Assembly (NCBI GenBank): GCA_029207755.1
Contig: JARCOQ010000002.1
Span: 41,302,244 to 41,366,243 of the forward strand
Direction: 5' to 3'
DNA length: 64,000 bases
Source: Chamaea fasciata
Taxonomy: Eukaryota; Chordata; Aves; Passeriformes; Sylviidae
Below the pieces are notes generated by a model. The model worked only from the letters and a program-made list of their open reading frames with translations. It was not told the origin of the DNA and searched no databases. The position numbers and the translations under genes are program-made. Below are positions 59,131 through 64,000 of the stretch, one piece after another; within the stretch, counting starts at the first letter, position 1; each line of letters starts with the position of its first letter.

Positions 59131-61779
59131 CATAGGCACGCTCCACAGACTTTTTGCCAGGCAGGGAGGATTTTTCTTAAAAATCCCAGTCCTGAAGATG
59201 AGATACCAATTATGTGTAAGGAACAAACAGGATAAAATATTATGTCCTAAGATTGCCTAGGAAACAGTGTCATTGTAGGCATGGGCAAAGGGACAGCTGG
59301 CAACAGCAATAAACTGTTCAGATACTTTTGCTGTTTCTTCCCCCTTTTTTTCCAGCTAGTTCCAACAGGAAGCACAGTTCAGATTCATTCTTTCATCCTT
59401 AGAACCAAAAACATCTGTTTTGTCTACTGTGAAAAGGAGCCATTGATGTAAAATAGGTATATGTAGATACTAGTTTACCATCAGTGACTGGAGCAGCCAC
59501 TGTTTTAGCAAAGTCAGTCACAATAAATTCTCTGAGAACTCAGCCTTGAGCTTTCAAGGAAGAGAAGAGGCAACTCAGCTTCCTAGTTTACCATACCTCA
59601 TAAATCAATATTTTCTACTCCCCTCACACCATCCTTGCAAAACATTTAAGAGGTGTACAAGGTCAGAAATAGAGACCTAGCTGTAATCTACAGTTAGAGT
59701 GCAGTATGAATCCCTATGGTTGGTGCAAAGAGTTTGTGAGAAGTTTTTAGGGAAATACTATGCACAACAAGAGTATTTTGAGGGGGAAAGTACCCAGCAG
59801 TATTGACAAGCCCAGCAGATGACCTCATTGTTTTCTATGCCAAATTTCTATTTCCACAGCATTTATAATTGGATTTCAGTCTATCTCGGAAGCTTACTTG
59901 GCATCTGAAAGTCTAATCTATTTGAACCGTGATCATATGCTGATTAAAGCTGAGGGAAATTTCAAAATGTGCCTCTCTCTATACTTCTCTGTGGTGAAAC
60001 ACAATGCTAATATATACAGCATCTCTTGAAAGCTTTGATTTTTCTCTCTGTATATATATATATATATATATATATACACCACCTATATATATATATATAT
60101 ATATTGATCTCAACAAATATTAATCCCTCTTATTCCAATTTTGTGACCCTAATTATTTGAATACCTGTGACTTCCATGTTATCACAGTACTCCTCTGGTA
60201 TTGGATGGAAAGCGCTTTCAGCATATAGTTCATGGCTTAGATGGCATTTGTTTTACTCTTCCATGTGGAATTGTAAGTCTGTGGAAATAGAAGCTGCACT
60301 AAACTGTTCTGAAGGAAATCAAGCAGAAAACACTCACGTAAAATGAAAAGACCAAAGAAATTTGCGTAAATTGAAAAAAAATGCGGGGGGGGAGCGGGGA
60401 ACGCATACGTAAAATAGTTTTTAAAAGCAATAATTCAATAGGTTTCCTTTACGATTATCAATTGCACAGTGGCCTTGCTTCTGGACTTTTTCAAATAAAG
60501 AATTTTTAGTCTGAACAACATGCTCCCTGAAGAAGATGCTGTTTTGGTTTGAAACCAAGTGCCACCTAAGCCTCAAAGCATTTGCCAAAAAACAGATTTC
60601 TCCAAAATATGGCCAGTTGTGTTGCACATTAGTGCCAAAAAGAGAAAGAAAAAAAAAAAAAACGAGAAGTATAAATTCACTACTGTGGAAAATAACAGTC
60701 CAGAAATAACAACAATCCATACTTCTCCCCTTAAACAGTGTCAATTTAGGACAGAATTGACCACAGTGACATAGTGAAACAGGTTTCTTCACTAACTGTG
60801 TGTGTGTATTTATAATATATTACAGTAGATTAATTCTGGGAAATTTAATTATGACAGCACTTCTACAATATTTCTAGTGAAAAGTCACCATTTTGCAGCT
60901 AGAAGTGATACCCTATTTTGTAAGTTATTTATAAAATTCATTTTACTTATTTTCAGTGCTAATTTGTTCCACTAAATGCTGTATTAATTATCCAGAAAAT
61001 AGTGTACTCATCTCCATTGACAATACAGGAGGCATAGAGCTATTAGTACCCTAATTAGGGCTGCTACTTTTGCCCTCTAGCCATAGCTAGTTTGGAAAAA
61101 AAGTTTTAAAAAATACGCATATCTTTCTCAACTATGAGTCTGCATGACTTTTGTTGGATTATGGCACAGAGATCTGATTTTGGATTAAACGTGCTGAGGG
61201 ATGGATGGTTGATGGAGCCAGTAGAGTGACAAAGAGGACACCAAGGGTAGATAAACTTCTGCAAGGTGGATTATAATCCTTCTCTCCACATAGGGGATAT
61301 GCTTTGGGAGGATGCCAGCCTCTGATGCTCGTTACCTTCTGGGTTAGAGCCATCCTTCCCACAGCCACTCTAAACCTTCATCACCTCTGCGTGGCCACTG
61401 TCTGTGAGCAGAAACTGCCATTTAGATGTCTGGGACACATGGCTGTGCCAAGGATGGGAAGGAAGTATGTCAGGGAGGCTGAAGGAGCTCCTCCAAACAC
61501 TAATAAAAATATGAAAATGCAGATTATTTTGAGGTTTTACAGGGAGCTAACTGGAAATTCGCTATTCAAATGTATAGCTAAGTGATGGAAATTAATTCAA
61601 AGAAGCTTTACTATGAAAAAAGGTCTATGTGGTTTCAGGCTCACTTCACAAAATATATACGGTTTTGACATCTTTGCACTAGAACTGTTGCTCTTTAGCT
61701 AGCATGAATCAACACAGTCTTCAGCAGAGCCACACTGATTTACATGAGCTGCAGACATGACCCATTGTATTTAATTTTA
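59131..61779. other. Unannotated AT-rich sequence
   Basis: No gene recognised. It contains an interrupted TA palindrome (60051-60104), a G-rich patch (about 60384-60400) and an A run (about 60648-60662). Confidence 0.5.
60051..60104. repeat. Two TA arrays separated by a short non-TA spacer
   Basis: About 13 TA units, a short ccacc-containing spacer, then about 10 more. The whole can fold back on itself. Confidence 0.95.
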
Positions 61780-62060
61780 GGCATCTTATTAGAAGGATAT
61801 TCACATATTGGAGGAAGATCTGAAGAAAGCTGCAAAAAATGATTAGACTTCTGGAGTGATTGATGTATGAGGATTGATTGCAAGTGCTAAATATGCATAG
61901 TTTGTCTAAGAAATGACTAAAGGGGGGCATGGTAACAATCTATAAATACTTGAAGAGTCTAAATGTCAGGGAGGGAAAGGCATTTTCAGGATACAGAGGA
62001 GATGCAGCAGGACAAAATTAGCAAAAGAAAAAAGAGAATGAATTTCAAAAGAGTACCCAG
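61780..62060 (+). mobile_element. Ancient CR1-type LINE fragment, plus strand
   Basis: 'aaagctgcaaaaaatgatta', 'atgaggattgattgcaagtg', 'gtctaagaaatgactaaagg', 'ggggcatggtaacaatctat', 'aaatacttgaagag' and 'gggagggaaagg' follow the ORF2 C-terminal stretch of an old CR1-class LINE (the R.TK.I.....YE.R...F.LE.R.LRGD.I..YKYL pattern). It is strongly diverged with broken frames. Confidence 0.75.
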
Positions 62061-63012
62061 AGGAAGACCTTAGAGGGTGGAAAGGCGTTTTCTTCCCAAA
62101 AGAAAAAAATATATATAGATAGATACATTAACAAATGCACATCGGATTCCAGATCATTCCAAATGGCCTTGAAATAGAAATTTTAAGGCCAGTTTTCTGC
62201 AAGTGATCAGATACCATCTCTATTCACATTGAAGAGTGGACTACTTTTTTTAAGGTTTGGACAACTGTGACTCCACAAGGAACCCCAAAATTTGGAAAAA
62301 ATGTGACTAAGTCCACTGTAACTGCAACTAATTTAAATTTAGAATACCACTTTCAGCCAAGCAGTACCACATCCACTTTGATGAAAATAAGGAGAGACAA
62401 AAGATCTGTATTTTCCTTGGTTTTATTGTCTCTGGAGCCAATGGTATGATTTAGGAAATAACAAAGGAAAAGTTTGCTTCTGGACATGACTTCCACATTT
62501 TTCTGTGCAACACAGAATATTTTCAGAAATGAGTGGTGACTTTTGAAGCTACCTGTATATAGCACTGACACGATCATTACAGTTCTAGATTTATGTCTGA
62601 CTATGTATTTCATTAAGACCTAATTTCAGGATTCCAAGAAGTGACAGAAATCAAATACCTGCAATATGCTAACAAGAAAGGAGATTCAGAGAAGTGGGCC
62701 TGAAACTCATAGAATAAAATAATGTTCATCAAGAAAGAGTGTTGCGTCCCCAATTTCAAATGTGAGCATGAAGATGAGAAAAACATGTTTTGGAATTAGA
62801 AAGAGATGACAAAAGAACTGGATACAGGGAATAACAGCACCAAATTCAAAACAGGAATTCCTGAGAATTATTTGTCTGAAGTTGTAAATTATGTCCAAAA
62901 GTAAAAAAAAAAAAAAAAAAAAACAAAAAAAACCCAACCAAAAACAAACCACAACAGAATTCAGAAGTAAAATAGATGTGGTTATCTGATTGTATTTCAT
63001 TATATCATAGAG

Positions 63013-63016
<4 letters not shown>
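62061..63016. other. Unannotated AT-rich sequence with a poly-A tract
   Basis: No gene recognised. A 21 A run at 62903-62923 is followed by an A/C-rich stretch to about 62955. Confidence 0.5.
62903..62923. repeat. Poly-A tract (21 bp)
   Basis: 21 uninterrupted A, then caaaaaaaacccaacc-type A/C-rich sequence. Confidence 0.9.
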
Positions 63017-63110
<94 letters not shown>

Positions 63111-63114
63111 CATA
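63017..63114. repeat. (TA)n microsatellite
   Basis: About 100 bp of TA dinucleotides with one TG interruption near 63078 and a CATA-variant end. It is self-complementary. Confidence 0.97.
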
Positions 63115-63199
63115 CCCTTATATCATACAGATATTAAAACTTAAAGAAATCCCAATGTCGCTCTATTTTGTCCCTGTCATAACACTGGTTAGAAAAAAT

Positions 63200-63445
63200 A
63201 ATTCATCAATTTCTGTCAAGTTGAACTAAAAAGTATCTTTTAGAAATATTTTCAGCCTAGATTTAAGGGCTCTAAATGATGGAGAATTTGTATCATCCTT
63301 TTGTAATTCATTGTAGTGTATGGCATTCCTCTACTAAATAAATGTGTTTTATTTCAACTTTATGAGTTACTGATTTCATTTTCCAGCCACTGGCACTCTC
63401 TCTGAATGATTCCTACCGTATTTATTTGTCAGAAATCCATTTATG
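63200..63445 (-). mobile_element. Ancient CR1-type LINE 3' region, minus strand
   Basis: 'gttgaactaaaaagtatctt', 'agcctagatttaagggctct', 'aaatgatggagaatttgtat', 'aataaatgtgttttattt' and 'ttccagccactggcactctc' follow, in reverse, the 3' ORF2/UTR part of an old amniote CR1-class LINE (..NP..SFK.RLD.. region). Highly diverged. Confidence 0.72.
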
Positions 63446-64000
63446 ACCCCAACAAATACTATTTTCATCTTTGGTTGTAGTTTACCCAGAAATTTTCCTG
63501 GACATCACATTTCAGAAACTTGGTAAATATATCTTTAAATAAATAGTTTCCTTATATGCATAATTTAATATCTTGATGTAGATTTGCAATTATTCACTGA
63601 GATAATATGTATATATATAATGACCTAAGAGACCACAATGGCAAGCAACAGATTCTGCAGAAGCTTGACATAAACTGAATTATTCTGGCAGGAAAATACC
63701 TCAGCTTACCACCACTCATCATTGCAAATTACATCTAGGTAAACATCAACATCTGCTTCCTGTGCAAACAGCGTCTGTCATCACATGAGCCATTATATTA
63801 TTATGAGTAGACGAGATAGTTTAATATTCATTACAGATATACAAGGTGCAAGAAACTGCTTCATACACATGCTAATGAGCAGTAAATGTATGAAATTAAT
63901 TGTACTAGTCTCCACAGATAACTACAGCTTAGAAACTTTAACTCATTTAATGTGAAGAATTCCAGTCACATAGAAGACAGATTCAGCAGTAATAGGTGTG
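63446..64000. other. Unannotated AT-rich sequence
   Basis: No supported feature up to the window edge. Confidence 0.5.

Overview
This 64 kb window is vertebrate nuclear DNA and almost certainly comes from a bird. Its recognisable content is dominated by CR1 LINE fragments. Several end in the avian CR1 3' terminus: a block encoding the end of ORF2, then a 'ggttggact..atgatctt..ggtc' tail, then short ATTCTGTG-like repeats. Endogenous-retrovirus LTRs are also present. The sequence is AT-rich, has no evident CpG island, and contains no protein-coding gene, tRNA or rRNA that I can support. It looks like a gene desert or the inside of a very large intron. The long open frames are either LINE ORF2 remnants, low-complexity translations of simple repeats, or chance frames.

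Layout. 1-7 kb: unique AT-rich DNA with two decayed minus-strand CR1 fragments (159-400, 1255-1480). 7.1-8.4 kb: the best-preserved CR1, plus strand, 5'-truncated but with its true 3' end. 9.97-10.38 kb: two CR1 pieces covering the same part of ORF2 in opposite orientation. 10.4-18.5 kb: unique DNA with a TTCC array. 18.5-19.3 kb: a probable minus-strand LTR. 20.85-21.8 kb: a minus-strand CR1 split by a 659 bp solo LTR with a clean 5 bp target-site duplication. 22.8 kb: a plus-strand CR1 3' end. 24.9-26.3 kb: two solo LTRs of one family in opposite orientation, each with its own 5 bp target-site duplication. 28-30 kb: a CR1 scrap and a probable LTR-type dispersed repeat. 32.7-34.1 kb: a hexanucleotide array and a large compound pentanucleotide array. 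35-43 kb: plus-strand CR1 3' ends. 49-64 kb: microsatellites and four old, strongly diverged CR1-type LINE remnants, one still showing the 'QHGFVK' reverse-transcriptase signature on the minus strand.

Nothing here works together as a pathway or operon. The interest lies in the layers of transposition: old CR1-type LINEs, then avian CR1s, then LTRs, one LTR sitting inside a CR1. The most informative observation is the inverted LTR pair. Their U3 halves are nearly identical, with no indels over about 309 bp, while their R-U5 halves are clearly diverged, which points to a recombinant LTR lineage or gene conversion. I found no convincing undescribed functional system.
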